A stretch of DNA of 64,000 bases from NCBI GenBank assembly GCA_037102815.1, contig BTPP01000003.1, positions 5,084,001 to 5,148,000 of the forward strand, in the 5' to 3' direction. The notes below the pieces were generated by a model. The model was not told the DNA's origin. It ran no database searches and saw only the letters and a list, made by a program, of their open reading frames with translations. The position numbers were made by a program, and so were the translations under genes. Below, piece by piece: positions 10,069 to 23,900 of the stretch (position 1 is its first letter; each line of letters begins with the position of its first letter). Source of the DNA: Neurospora intermedia (taxonomy: Eukaryota > Ascomycota > Sordariomycetes > Sordariales > Sordariaceae).

Positions 10069-13000
10069 AATCCTCCCTTTGAATCTTACAATAGGTCCCC
10101 TAAGTAGATTTATTACTATTTATATATATATATATAATTAGTATCTTCCCCTATTATTCCTATTCCCCTTATATCTCCTTTTACTTTTGCTAATCAAATC
10201 TTTTTCTTTAGTACTATTAGTAAGGAAACGATTATTTGTATTTCTAATAATATTATTCTAAATTATTCTAATAATCGTTAAAGGTCCTCGTAATTTTGAA
10301 TGAATATTTGGATTAAACCTTTCTTTAAATTCTATTGGAATTTGGGTAGGGTTATTCGGATTATAATTGGGAAGGTTGTTTAATTTATACTCTATACGGC
10401 GAATAGAATAGATTAAAAAGTTTACTATAAATTTATAGGAGTTAAAGTTAAGTAGTATATTTATAGCTATTTTATTAAATATTAAGCTTCTACTTATAAT
10501 AAATATCTCTTTTATTAAATAGAAGTTCTTAAATCCGGTTACTAGGGATAACCTTTACTACAAAATAAGTATAGAGGTTAATAGTATACGTTTATATTAA
10601 GAGGAATTGGAGGGGGTAAATAGGTTCGAAGTCCTTTTAAAATTTAAAAGGATCGGGGATTAATTAGTCCTCTTTATTTAAATAAGCGTCTATATTAAAT
10701 TTATAAGTAATCCTAAATTATTTAGTAAATTAATATTTTTAGGAACCGATAGAGTTCTATTTTCTAATAATAGTTTAAAATTTCTTATATTCCTAAGCGG
10801 TAGAGGAGTTTTTAATTGTATTTAATTTATTAGAATATTAAGGGAAAGAGTATTAATTTTTTTAGAAGGGTTGGATATAGTTAGTGTTAAACTACGGTGT
10901 ATTTAATTATTAATATTTAATTAAATAGAAATATTCTGTTTTTTAATTGACTAAGGATTTAGAAGTAATAATATTACTAGACGAGACGAAATTGGAGTAG
11001 AAGACGGCTAATTCGTTATTCTAGAGCCTTATAAATAAATTATAATTTATTGAAGCGGAATTAAAATTGACTATCGAGAAGAAATTGTAGGCGGGGGTAA
11101 ATAAATATTATTAGAGGAAGAGGTTGATCTTTTGACTTCTCTTTATTATATTATAGAAGTAGGAGAGGAGGAGTTAGACGATAATAAATTAGAGGATAAG
11201 GAGCTTTTATTACTATTTTTATTAATAAGTATTATTAATATATATTAGAATAGAGGAAGGTTGATAAGAGTATTAGGGTTATTATATAATTAGTACCGAA
11301 AAAAGATTTTTATACCTCCTAATCCTTCTATACGTCGCCCTTTATTTAATTCTTTATTACTCTTCTAAGTAAAATAATTCTTTAGCTAAATAAGATGCTA
11401 GGGCCTTTTTTTATTGCTATATATATATTTATACTATTAGGATAGGAAACTAGCTAATCTATTATCGATTATATATAGTACTTTGAGTTTAAATTTGCGA
11501 GGTAGGCTATTGGGGTACTATTGCTTTATTTATAAAGTATTATAGATTATTCTCTAATATTATTATACTATAACGTTCTTTCTCTATTTTTAATTAAATA
11601 TTGTATAGTATTTTTATATTATACTCTATTACTAGGTTTTTAGTTTTAATATCCAAAAGTTTAGATTATATTCTATTAGTTTTATTCTTATAGCTTCTAC
11701 TACTATTAATCTATAGATTTAGTTAGAGATTTGGGTAACGAATTCGATTTATTGAATAATAAAGCTTAGGTTAGTTTTAAATATTTTCTAAATATTAAAG
11801 CTTTGAAATAATAAGATTAAAGCTGCTTTTATATCCTATAATATAGAATTTTTAAGATTAAAATTATAGTAATTCTATTAATTTACTAATTAATTAAAGA
11901 TAGTTACTGAGAAATAGTAATTTTTAAGGTAGATAAGGATTATTTAAAACCTCTTTTCTTTTATAGGTAATCGAATATTATTCGGATTATTTATAAACTT
12001 TAGAGTCCTACCGTTGAATTGTATATATTTATTTAGTATAAAGATTATTTTTACCCCTTTTTTAATTATTTATAAAAGTAGGGTAATTAGATTATTAATA
12101 TAAGTATAGGTATATTTATCGATACTATACTAAAGGTTGGCTAAGTATACTATAATCCGTTTTTAATTATAAAAACCTTTATTATTAGGTAGGAAAGCGC
12201 TTACCTAATTAGGTTATAATTTATTATAAAAGATCCTACCGAATACTTTATTGGATTTTAGTTCCTTATAAGGTATTTTAAGGTTGTATTGTTAGTTTAG
12301 CTAAATATTATTTAGTTCGGGATATTTTAAAGGTATATATCCGTTCTTTGAATTTGAATTTCGAGGGGGGCTAAGGTATACTTTATAATATTAGAGGTTA
12401 TTCTTATATTTTAGGATTTAACTATATAGCTAGTTTATTTTTGTAATATATAACTATACTTTAATCCTTTATAATAAATTAGGAAAGGATCCCTAATAAT
12501 TTTATATGTATTAATTAGTAAAGTTTTAGTATATTATTAATATTAGTTTAAACGTTTTATTTGTATTAGGTTGAAATATTCGATTAATAAATAGTTAGTT
12601 GAGTATAAGTTTAATAGCTTCTTTAATTTATTTCTATTAAAAGTTTTTTAATAGCGTAGTTGCCCAGTTATTAAAATAGTTTATAATTGGCACTTTACTG
12701 TAGCCGTATAAAAATTGAATATTACGAATAATAATAAGCTATTAGGGTTGTTTACCGTTAATATTACCGGATTTAACTATATTATTCTAGTTTAGAGTAA
12801 CCTAAGGTCTTTTACTTTCGGTTTTAGTAGATCTACCGGTATTATTATTAATTAAAGTAGCCTTAGTCTTATTATTAGTAATAGTATAATTATTAAAGAA
12901 TATATTTATATTTTTCTTTTATAAGTGTCTAATTTATATATAGTAGAAAGGAAGGGTTAAACTAACGTTTAAATCGTATTAAATCGAATTTAGAAGAGAA

Positions 13001-15083
13001 ATAAAGGATATAGGTTATATTAAATTAAAATTATTATAATAGAGAAGAAAGTGTTTAGAAGTTTTAGGCTTTTTAATATTATTGTATTAGGAGAGGAAGG
13101 GAAAAGAAAGAAGGAGGCGGAGGGAGAAGGGTATTATATAAATATTTTATAAATTGTCTAGCTAATTTATTTAATTATTAAAAGTATTTTTTTAAAGCTA
13201 TTACTCGCCTGGTTTGTAATATAATACCTGGCCTTGTAGTATTTACCTCCTATATAATAAATTTATCCTTTCTTTTAAAATTATTATATAGGTAATAGAT
13301 TATAAGGGTTAAAGGTAATAATAATCTTTTATCTCTTCTTTTTCTAACGGTTATAATAACTTTAATAATTGCCTAATATAGTAGGCTTTTTCTAATTAAT
13401 TACCTTTACTTAGAGTTGTAAGTAATAGATTAGGCGTTGATAATAATCTATAGTTTAGGTATAAAAACCTACCTTCCTTAGTCGGTCTTTCCCTTTTTAC
13501 TTTTTTCTTTTTCTAATTAATTCCTTATTTTTCTATTAACTTTTTTCCTTTACTATTAATATTTATCGTTAAAATATCTACTTATAATTCTAATTAGCCT
13601 TAATAGTACGGAAATCCTATATAATTTCTTCCTCCTACTATTATTAATTAACTAATTAGAATTCGTTAAAATATTTATAAGAATAATATTCTTCGGGTAT
13701 AACTAAATAATATTTCTCCTTTAATTTACCTTTTTACTATCTCTTATTAAATTTAATATAACGACTATCTTAAGGCTTATAAATATTTTTATTTGCGAAT
13801 CTAATAGTAGATTAGCCTTAGAACTTTACCTATAAATGCTATTTAGGGAGCCTATAAACCGATAGAGGGTATAATATTAATTATTTCTTATTTAAGAGTC
13901 TATACCGTATAATACCCTTTTTAAGTATTATACTTTATACTATTATAGGGATTCCTTAATTATTAAAAAGCCTTCCTATAAATATTTAACGGTTTTAAGG
14001 TTAAAGTACAATTTCTTAATTAAATTAAATAAATTATAATTTCCCTTAATATAGTATTAAGATCGGTTTAAATTAATATTAAAAGTAGTTAGCCTTTTAG
14101 TTACTATACCTATCTTATAATTCAATAAAATAAGCGGTTTAAAGTACTAATTATTTAGATCTTTAATAAAAAGTACGTATCCTTACTCCCTAATTAATTC
14201 CTTACTAATCTTTTCTCTAGATATTAGTAATTCCTTATAATATAATTACTATATTATAATATTCTAAAAGGAATATATATTAGTATTTTATAATACTTCT
14301 AATTAATTCGAATAGATTCTAATTATTAGTCCTTTTGCCGAATATTGTTCGCTTCTTTTACCCGGCTTTAAGGATGGTATTTATAGTAATTATATATAGA
14401 ATTATAGAGCGGTTAAAGAATATACTATAAATTCGGTATCTTTAGTATATATTCGTAATTCGGGTATTCCCTATACTAATAAACTAAGCGTTAAATAATA
14501 TAGTAGTTGGGAGGAATAAATAATTATTAATATTCTTCTATTATAATTTTGTATTGGGGTATTTTTTAAAGGAGAGATTAAACTTTAATTTAAGTATTTT
14601 TAATAGGAAAGGAAGTTGGAAGTTAGGGGTCTAGGGCTAGATTTATCTAATATATCCTAGGTTGTAAAGTAATTAATATATCTATATTATTTTTTAGAAT
14701 AGGAATTCTGGGGTAAAAATATATAAAAATTTTCTTAGGATAGCTACTTCTAAATATTATTAGAAGGATTATTGTATTTAAATTTTATTTAGTAGTTTAA
14801 TAATAAGTATTTTAATTGTTTTAGTTTTTTTCGTATTGTTATAGGGAATATTTTTAGTATTATAATATATAGTAAAGTATAAACTTTCCTATCTTTCTCT
14901 TCCCTTCGAAAGGAATAATAATATCCATTCGGTTCCTTTCGTACAAAATAATAAATAATTGAAATAATTAATCTTATAGTAATATTTAATTATATAAAGT
15001 ATTAAAGGTTCTTACTCCTTTACCTATATATCGGTTTCTAATCTTTAGGCTTCCCTCGGGGTAAAACAATTTTAAAATTCCTA
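10069..15083. other. Element B region between pol and 3' LTR, content unrecognised
   Basis: About 5 kb, very AT-rich. No retroviral domain is recognised. Stretches on the plus strand, opposite to pol (roughly 10440-13150 and 13550-14960), have an amino-acid make-up that looks protein-like rather than random, for example RKEGLN near 12950 and an acidic run near 11105-11200. This hints at an antisense accessory gene. It is broken many times over. I cannot name a family. Confidence 0.4.
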
Positions 15084-15087
15084 TTAT

Positions 15088-15631
15088 TGAAATGGAGCAA
15101 AAACTACACCAATAAAGAAAAGCACCCTACCACACCTAAATACAGCGAGGAGCAGATCTAGAGTTGGGTATAGCCTTTATCCTTAGGAGCTAAGATAGAG
15201 TAACAATACTACAACTTATCAACTACCACCAAAGACCAACGAGAAGGATAAGACTCTTTTTATTAATCCTAGCTGGTTGAATAAATCTAAAGGTTAGTCT
15301 TATTATAGATAGGTTATTAAACTTACTATTATTGGGGTGTTTAACGATGACTCTGTAGTTTTGGGAGCGGAACTTCTTAGTCTATTTTTCGAGGAAAAGT
15401 ATTGTCTAATTAGAAGTGCCTATCCTTTTACCTATTCTCAATTCGGGATCTCCTCCTTATATCCCTTTCTTTACTTAATATATTCCTAAGGTCCTAACCG
15501 ACTAGTATAGTAAATCTATTCCTTAATATATAATAAGCCAAAGTCCTAATACTTTTACTTATTATATAAAAGTAAAAGTTTAAAGTAAAAAAAGAAAAAA
15601 TAGAAAAAAAAGAACTAACTACCCTATATTA
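15088..15631 (-). repeat. LTR of element A (3' LTR in element orientation)
   Basis: Equal in length to 28897-29440. The outer half (15088-15350) is lightly mutated; the inner half (15400-15631) is heavily mutated. Confidence 0.88.
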
Positions 15632-18600
15632 AACTTCCTTTCGAGTGTTCTTTTATAATCCTTTATAAGAATACTCGGATACTAATAAGTAAAGAGAAAA
15701 GGAAAGAAATAATATAATAAAACCCTCAGTTAGGTAGGAGATTCGTATTAAAGAAAAACGACGATAATAGAAAAAACGAACTATTTACTATACTAGCAAT
15801 AACTTTAAATAAACAATAGGGTAGAAATCTCTTCCTTTATTCCTATCCTCCTCTTCTACGTCTCTTTATACCCCTAGTAACAATCCGCTCTCTCTTCTTT
15901 ACTTCCTTCTCCCTTTTCTTTTTCTCCTCCGCTTCCTCTCTAAGCAAATCCTTTATCTCCTCCAAATTTATATCCAATAAGTCTTAGACCTTATTTATAT
16001 CGATTACTCTAAATTAGGATAATTCCTACTTTATTTTCCTTAAAAAGGTAAGAATATATCTCTATTCTATATTTATTATAGAAGTACCTTTAATGTATTT
16101 AATCTTTAGTAAATCCCTTATAATTAATTTTTTTATTGGGAATACAAAATAATTAATTAGAAAGCGATTATAATTTCCAAATATAATTTTCGCCGCCTAT
16201 ACTTTATTATATTTCGTTATCCTTTTTTTTCGAAACTTTAAAGGGGTAGGAGGATCTAATATACGTCTCTTCTTTTAAAGAATCTATAGTATTTTAGATT
16301 TAAGAGCGGATTCCTTCTTCTTCGGTTCGGGTTTAGGTTCTAATATATTATTGGGTATAAAGGAGGAATTTCTACCCTTATCTTCGATACTCCTTCGTTC
16401 GGCTTTATCTATAGTAGTATTATTCTAATTATCTATAAATATTAAAATAAATAGTCTAGACCTCTATTAGATTAAATCGTAGAAAATTATAGGATTTCCT
16501 ATTATTACCTCCTTTAGCGGGTTTCTAATAGTAAATAATTATAGTTCCTTATTATATTTATATCCGTTATTTAATCCGTTATATAAGGTTTATACTAAAT
16601 CTTTCTACTATTCTATATTTAATAGTTCCTCTATATTACTAATCTATTATACCCTAATATAATTGTACGTAGTCCGTATCTATTATCTAACTATAATTTC
16701 CTCTAACTATTCTATATCGTCGATTTATATTTAAAATTTCTAATAATTACCCTCTTCCTAAAAGATAGGATTAATATAAGGATATATATTATTAGAAACA
16801 TACTAATCTCTCTACTTTATTTCAATAAAGAATACTTTAACTACCTTAAGTACTTAGAAGCCACAATCCTAATCAAATTATTAATAAGGAAACGAATACC
16901 TTAAGGTAGTTATTCGAACCTTCGCCTATTTTCCTTCTTTATTTTTATATACATAATTCGTTCGGTATATAATTTTAAATACCCTTCTAATCCGTATTAC
17001 CCTCTCCTTAGTAAAATCTAAATTATATAGATACTAAATATTATCTATTTAATTAACAATTGCTAAGGAAAAATAATTGTCCGCCCAAATTAGTAAGCAC
17101 TACTATTATATCTTCGCTAAAAACTCCTTTAAACTTTCTCTTACTATTAGGAAGTACGGATTTATAGTATCTATTATTAGTACATTAAGTAGAATATAAA
17201 TCTAATTTCCGAAACTTCTTAATATCTATATTAAATTTATATATATTTTAATACTATTTAACTACTACTTTTAATTAATATAGTACTACAAATTTACTAT
17301 CCTTAAGGTATATATATACTATAATATTCTACCGGACTAGTAGGATCCTAACTAATTATTTAGTAGGAGGAAATCTACTCCTATAACCTTTTCGAAAGTA
17401 TCCTTATCTTTATCCTAAAAAATAAGAATATACAATAGTTTAGCTATACTATATCCGTTTTTATCGTCCTTCGGAAAACGCTAATCTAAATCGGAAGGCA
17501 ATTTTTTAAGTAACTTAGGACGTAACGGATAGACCTTCCCTAATTAAACTTCAATTTCTCTCTAATTTATAATATCCTACGTCTACAATTATCTTATATC
17601 CTTCGTTTACTAATTTATTCAATAATTACAATCTTTAAATATAATAAAGGAAATTTCTAGTAATTCTTATATAGGGTTTAATTCTACAATATTTATAGGT
17701 AAATCTCTTGCGGGGCTCAATATATTAATAGTAGCGTTTTTTTCTTTATTTTATACTTTATTTATAGGTAGAATAGGGTCTTTAGAGGCAATTAATAGTA
17801 ATTCGGATAGTAGTATTTATAAAGGATTCGGCTTAACGATATTTATAGGTAGATCTATAGTAAAGGTAGGGCTTTTAGCAATAGCCGGCAGTAAAGTAGT
17901 AAATTCAATTTCTTCGGCGGGTAATTTTAATAACTATTTAACCTTTACCCTACATCAATATATAAATTTTTTTTTACCCTCTTTTTCCTAGAAGGTAGAG
18001 ATCTCTTTATTATTACTATTATTATTTTCAAACCTCTAGTAACAAATATAAATAATCTATTTTAACTTCGTATTATCGGACAGATTTTCTCCTATTACAA
18101 ATTGAATAATATTAATTTTATAATATCCTAAGGGGCTAATTACGCCCTACTTTAGCAACGTTTCGAACTACCGTAGGTATTTATACTTAAATAGGATCCT
18201 AAAGACTATAGGCTACGAAATTAGATTATACAAATATAATATTTTTATAAAGTCCTTATTAAAGGGCCTCTCAAACTATAGCTCCTTAGGCTAGATCTAT
18301 AGTATCTCCGTCTTATATATTTATATAAATTATTAAACGATAGCCTACAATACTTTAAACTAGGTTTATAATTCCTCTATCTTTATATAGGTCGTTTAAT
18401 AATAGTTAATATAGATCCGTTCTTAATAATATAGTAAAATAATAATAATTACTAGTATATATTTTTATTAAAGGATTTTATTTCTAATATAATTAGTAAT
18501 TTAACTATATTATAAGGATTAAAAAAATTGCCTAAGTATTATTTTATAATCGTAATTAGAGCCTTAAATACTTTTTAAACGTAGATCCGCTAGGAAGGTA

Positions 18601-20900
18601 CTTAGTATTCTATTTATTTATCTCTTAACAATACTTTTCATACCTCCCGTCTCTATTTAAAACCTTCCCGCCTTCGTTATTTAAACAACGCATATTTAAT
18701 TAAATATACTTTATTTATTTCTTCCCGCTTCCATTAGTAGGTACTTAACTTTTCTTCGCTTTTCTTATTTTCCTCTCTTCTTCGCTTATATTTCTACTAA
18801 CTTCTCCTTAGTAATTAATTATAAAGTATTCCCTAACTCTTTTTCTTTAGAAATATAAATTTATACTATATTAAAAAACTTTTTTCCTAATACTTCCAAC
18901 CTTCTTTAAACTATAATCTAAATAGGAGAAATCCCTCCTAAGTTTCAAAGCAAGAATTTTTAGCCGAACATTAATATTTTAGAATTTATTTTTATTACTA
19001 ATAAGAAGCTATTAATTCCTTTATTAATTAACCTTATTCCTACCTTTCCTTTAAAGATTAAGAATAACTTAAAATACTTTAACGAACGCCCTAATAATAA
19101 GTACTAACTTTTATTAAAGGTTTTTATTAATTTATTTTCGGGTCCGCTCTCTGAAGATAATCTTTAAAGGATAGAATATAATCTTTACTACTATTTTTTC
19201 GCTAAGGAGGTAGAAATCTTCTCTTTTAAATATCCTACTATAGTTAATTTAATATATTTTGAATAAAAGCTCTTAAAGGATATTAATAATTTCCACCGCC
19301 TTATATTAGCTTTTAAAATAGTAAACGAATATTATAAGGCGATCTTCTCCTACATTTAAGGCTCTAAAATTAAGAAATATCCCCCCTAAAGGGTTTTTAT
19401 CGAAAAGAAAGGCAATTAGCCTTAGGGGTACTATACTAATTCCCTCCGTATTAAGAAGGAGCGTATTCTAACTTTATTTATTTAGAGATTTAATATTCCG
19501 TACGGATCTATTCCTCCCTAATTTATATTTTCTCTTTACTAATTATTATCCTTCTTTCTAAGAACTAATATACTTATTCTTATTATTTCGAATAATTCTA
19601 AAAAATATTTATATTAATCTTTACATTTGTAAATAAATAGAAGACCCCTAATATTTAATTACCCTTCTTTAATTACGTTTCTATAACTATAAATATTAAG
19701 GGAGGAATTTATAGTAATTATATTTAATTTAATAAATCCGCTACCTAGTATATATCCTTTACAATTAATTTAGAATACTTAAAACTCCTTACCTAACGTA
19801 AACTATAATATACTAATCTTTATCGAATATTATTAAGCAATTAAAGTTAAGGTAGAGATTTTTTAATTATTAACAATATTAATTAATTAGACTAAGTATC
19901 CTTCGAGGATTAGATTCCTTTTAATAGAAAGATATAATTTAAATATATTACCTTCGAATATAAATAGCTAGGCTTAAAGGGAAAAGGAATTATTATTTAT
20001 AGTAGCTATAAAGTATTAAAATTATTTACCTAAGATAATTCTTTATTTTAATAGGGTTTTAATAACAATTTTAAGGAGGATAATAGTATAGATAATAATA
20101 ATAGAGAGGAAGGCGCAAATTTATATAAAGTTAGTACGTCCGTAGTCGAGAGTAATATTATTCTTCCTTCTATAGTTCCAAAAGGCTATAAATTAGCCCG
20201 TTTTAGTAAGAAGTAGGGTAAGAAGGACGTTAAGGGGGTAAATATTACTATTATAGCCGAAGGTAGAGGTATAGATTCCTACGATATAAATAAACTTATA
20301 ATTAGAATTTAGGTAAATCTCCCTTTATTTGTCCTTAAAGGTACTAAATTAGAATATTATAGTAGTAAATAGGATATAAAAAATAGTAATATAGAGGTTA
20401 ATAATACTAATTTAAACAATAGTATTTTAGGTAATCGTACGGATTTTAAAGTTCTATTCCTTAAAACTCTTCTTCTTAAATCTCCGAAATTCCTTCTAAA
20501 GGATTGGATTTCGGATCCGTTCGGATAGTTAAATATAAACGACGATATTCGTTTCCTTAAAAATTTTAATAAGTATTTTCTTAGTATTAAATTTAGTAAG
20601 GATAGTAATAAATAATATAATATAAATTCGCAACCTACTATCGGTTATAAAGCTTCTCCTTTATATACATACAGTTCTAAGGATAAAGGAGATCCTATAC
20701 TTATTTCCTCGTCCAATAAAAGTAATTTATAAAGTAGGGAGGGGGCGGATTTCTTATTATATTATATTTAGATTAGGATCTTCCTTTATTCCTTAGTATA
20801 CTTATAATATCTAATCTTCCCTTCGAAAGTAGTAAAAGCCTAATTTACTACTTTTACTAAAAAAATATATAGAATAAAATATATTAATTATATACCTTCT
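15632..20900. other. Element A region between pol and 3' LTR, with protein-like antisense stretch
   Basis: No retroviral domain is recognised. On the plus strand, opposite to pol, about 18930-20730 reads with a protein-like mix of residues, for example KNNLKYFNERPNNKY near 19060. It ends in a Ser/Lys/Asp-rich part near 20640-20730. A second coding-like layer on this strand would parallel the one suspected in element B. It is broken many times over. Nature unknown. Confidence 0.4.
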
Positions 20901-23900
20901 AAATTACTAGTCTATTAATTATATAGTATAGATCCGCTCTATACTTATTTTTATAATATTACTATATAGTACCGTTATATTAGGGTCGGCTCGATCTAAT
21001 ATCCTTTATATTATAAAATTAGTAAGGACTTTCCTTTATTAGAAGATAAAGAAATAAAATACTAAAAGTAAAAAATACTATTGTAAATATATAAAATATA
21101 GATTTGTAAAGAAAAATAAATATAAGGAAAAATATATAAGGAAAAAGTAATATAAGGAAATAATATTATCGCTTCGGCTTTATTATAGTACGTCGGTTAT
21201 TAAATATTAGGTACAAATTTACTTATTCTTAAAGTACGTAAGCGGGGCGTTAGGTTAGTCCTTAGGATTTATTTATATTCTTAGGGGCTTCCCCTTGGGG
21301 ATTATAACTTCAATCTTTATCCAAGCTAAATTTTCCTATATCCTATCCTTAAAGGTGTTCTACCTCGTTTTCTTTTTCTCTACGGCTATACCTTCTCTAA
21401 GTTTGCATTATAATATTCGTTTTAGAATTTCTTTTACGAATAATCTATTATTAATCAATTTAAGGTTTTTTTAACCTCCTCTATCCTTAGGTAAAATCTA
21501 TTCCCTACTAAGTATTATACTTAGGTTCTCAACGTCCAATATTATTCTATCCCTAACTATAAACTTTTTAATCCTCTTAATACTTATAAATTTACTAAAT
21601 TATATCCCGTCTAAAGTACTAATATAGTATATACTCCCCGAATTAGAAATCTAATATATTCTATAGGGGCCTTACTATCGGTACAAAAGCTTCCTTATAG
21701 AATTTATATCGATCCTTCTAACACTATCATACTTTAGAACTAAATCGCCAATTTTAATTTAAGCATTTTTAAGTCGCATCTTCCGCTAGTCTTATTTATT
21801 ACGGTAATTAACTACTACTTCCTTTATTATAGCGATTTTTTCTACAACCTATACAAATCTATATTTAGAATCCTTATATATTTTAATAACCGTACTAATT
21901 AGCTCCTCCTTAATTATTATTCTATTATTATTCTTCTAATTAATAATTCGCTAGGAAGGTAGGTTAAATTCAATCGGTAATATTAAATTATAATTATATA
22001 CTAATTAGAAGGGAGTATACTTATAATTTCCTTTAATTATAGTCCGGTCTATAAAAAGAATATAAAATAAATACTTCTTCTAATTAATACTACTTCTACT
22101 AATTATTTTTATAAGTAAAGAAGCAATTATAGTATAGCCTTATTTATTTGCACTATTGGCTCGTAAATTATAAAGTACAATAAATTCCCTAGGGATCCCT
22201 AATTAGAATAAGTACTTAGTAATAGCCTTTTAGAATTCTACGCCGCTATTAACCAAAATTATTAGAGGGTATCCCTACTTTAAGAATAGGAATTCAAGGA
22301 AGTCCTTTACTTTACTTAACGAAGCTATAAGGAATAAGGTAACTTTTATATAACTTATTAAATTATTTTTAACTTCTAATAGAAGAATCCTTTTACTATT
22401 TACACTTAGAAGGTATTAAATATCTAACGTTTATTTTCTAAAGGGGTAGGAGCTCGGGTAAATCTATTAATAATTATCTTCGAACCGTTTAAAATTAAAT
22501 ATTTAGCAATCAAAGTATAAACGAATTAATTCCTTTACTTAAATATATATTCCCTTCCAATAGTAATACTCTATAATCCGTCGGTACATCCCTTCTCAAC
22601 CTCTATATCCTACTTCGTTATAATAATAAGATATAATTTACTAGCGCTCCTTTAAATTATTAATTAATCGTTTTAGGCTTTAGGTCGAATTTGTAGGGCG
22701 TAGCTAAAGGATCCTATCATACACTATAAATTTAATAGTATTAGTTCTAAATTAGCGTCTTATAGTAGTTCCTTTTAATTTTAAAGGTATTTTATAAATT
22801 AATAAGTATTTAACAATCTCTTCCGACTTCTTAGACTATTCCCTTTAAAAAATTAGCTAAGGGTTATCTATATATATAACAAAAACGGAGTAAATCTATA
22901 CATCTACAAAGTCGTTAATATCTTCTTTATATACCTACTTATAGAGGTTAGAAGGCTTAAGGGGTTTACAAAATAAACTATTAGCTACTATATTTTTACT
23001 CTTTAGAATATACTTAATATCGAAATTAAAGATTTTTATTTAAATAATCTATTATATTAATAATATACTAAGTATATTATTCGTAGCCCTATTTAATTAA
23101 TAGACTAGAATTATAGTATTAGTTTTAATTATAAAGTAAATACCGAATAAATACTTTTTTAGACGTTTTAAAGTATAGAGGAGGCCTCGAAATTCCCTTT
23201 TTATAGCATTATACCTCTTTTTAGTACCGGACTAGATCCTATTCTCGAACCGGCATAAATATTACTTTCCGTCCGGGCCAATTTACTCTAGAATTATACC
23301 CCAACCTTCTAATAATATATTAATTATAAGGAAAATTATTCTATAGTAATTATTATTATACACTAGGGTAGCAAAAATTAGCATTATAATAATTATATAT
23401 TATAAGTATTCTATTATAAATTATTCGTTCTCTATTTATTAGAATTTAATATCCTTCTTAATTAAATTATAGAGGGGGATTACAATAATATTAAACCTTC
23501 TAATCTAGATTCTATAGTACCCTACAATACTTAGGAAGGTACAGATTTATTCTAGCTCCTTTCCCTTCTTATCGGTTTAATATTCGTAGTAAATCTACTT
23601 ATTAATCTTTACAACTTTGTTTATAATTAATACCTTTCTATCTAGCATATATAGATACCCTACTAGTACCGCTTCCCTTTAGTACTACTAGGACTTTACA
23701 ATTACAATTATTCCTCTTACTAATTCTATATTAATAAGTACTTTATTAATATTTATAAAATATTCCAATACGTACTTCCTAATTCCTTTTATACCAATCT
23801 ACTCCTCTCTATAATTATTTTAAGGCCCCTTAATATAAATATTATTAAAGTAAGGTTAATAAACGTTAAGAATTAAATTATATAGTATTTTTATTATTAC

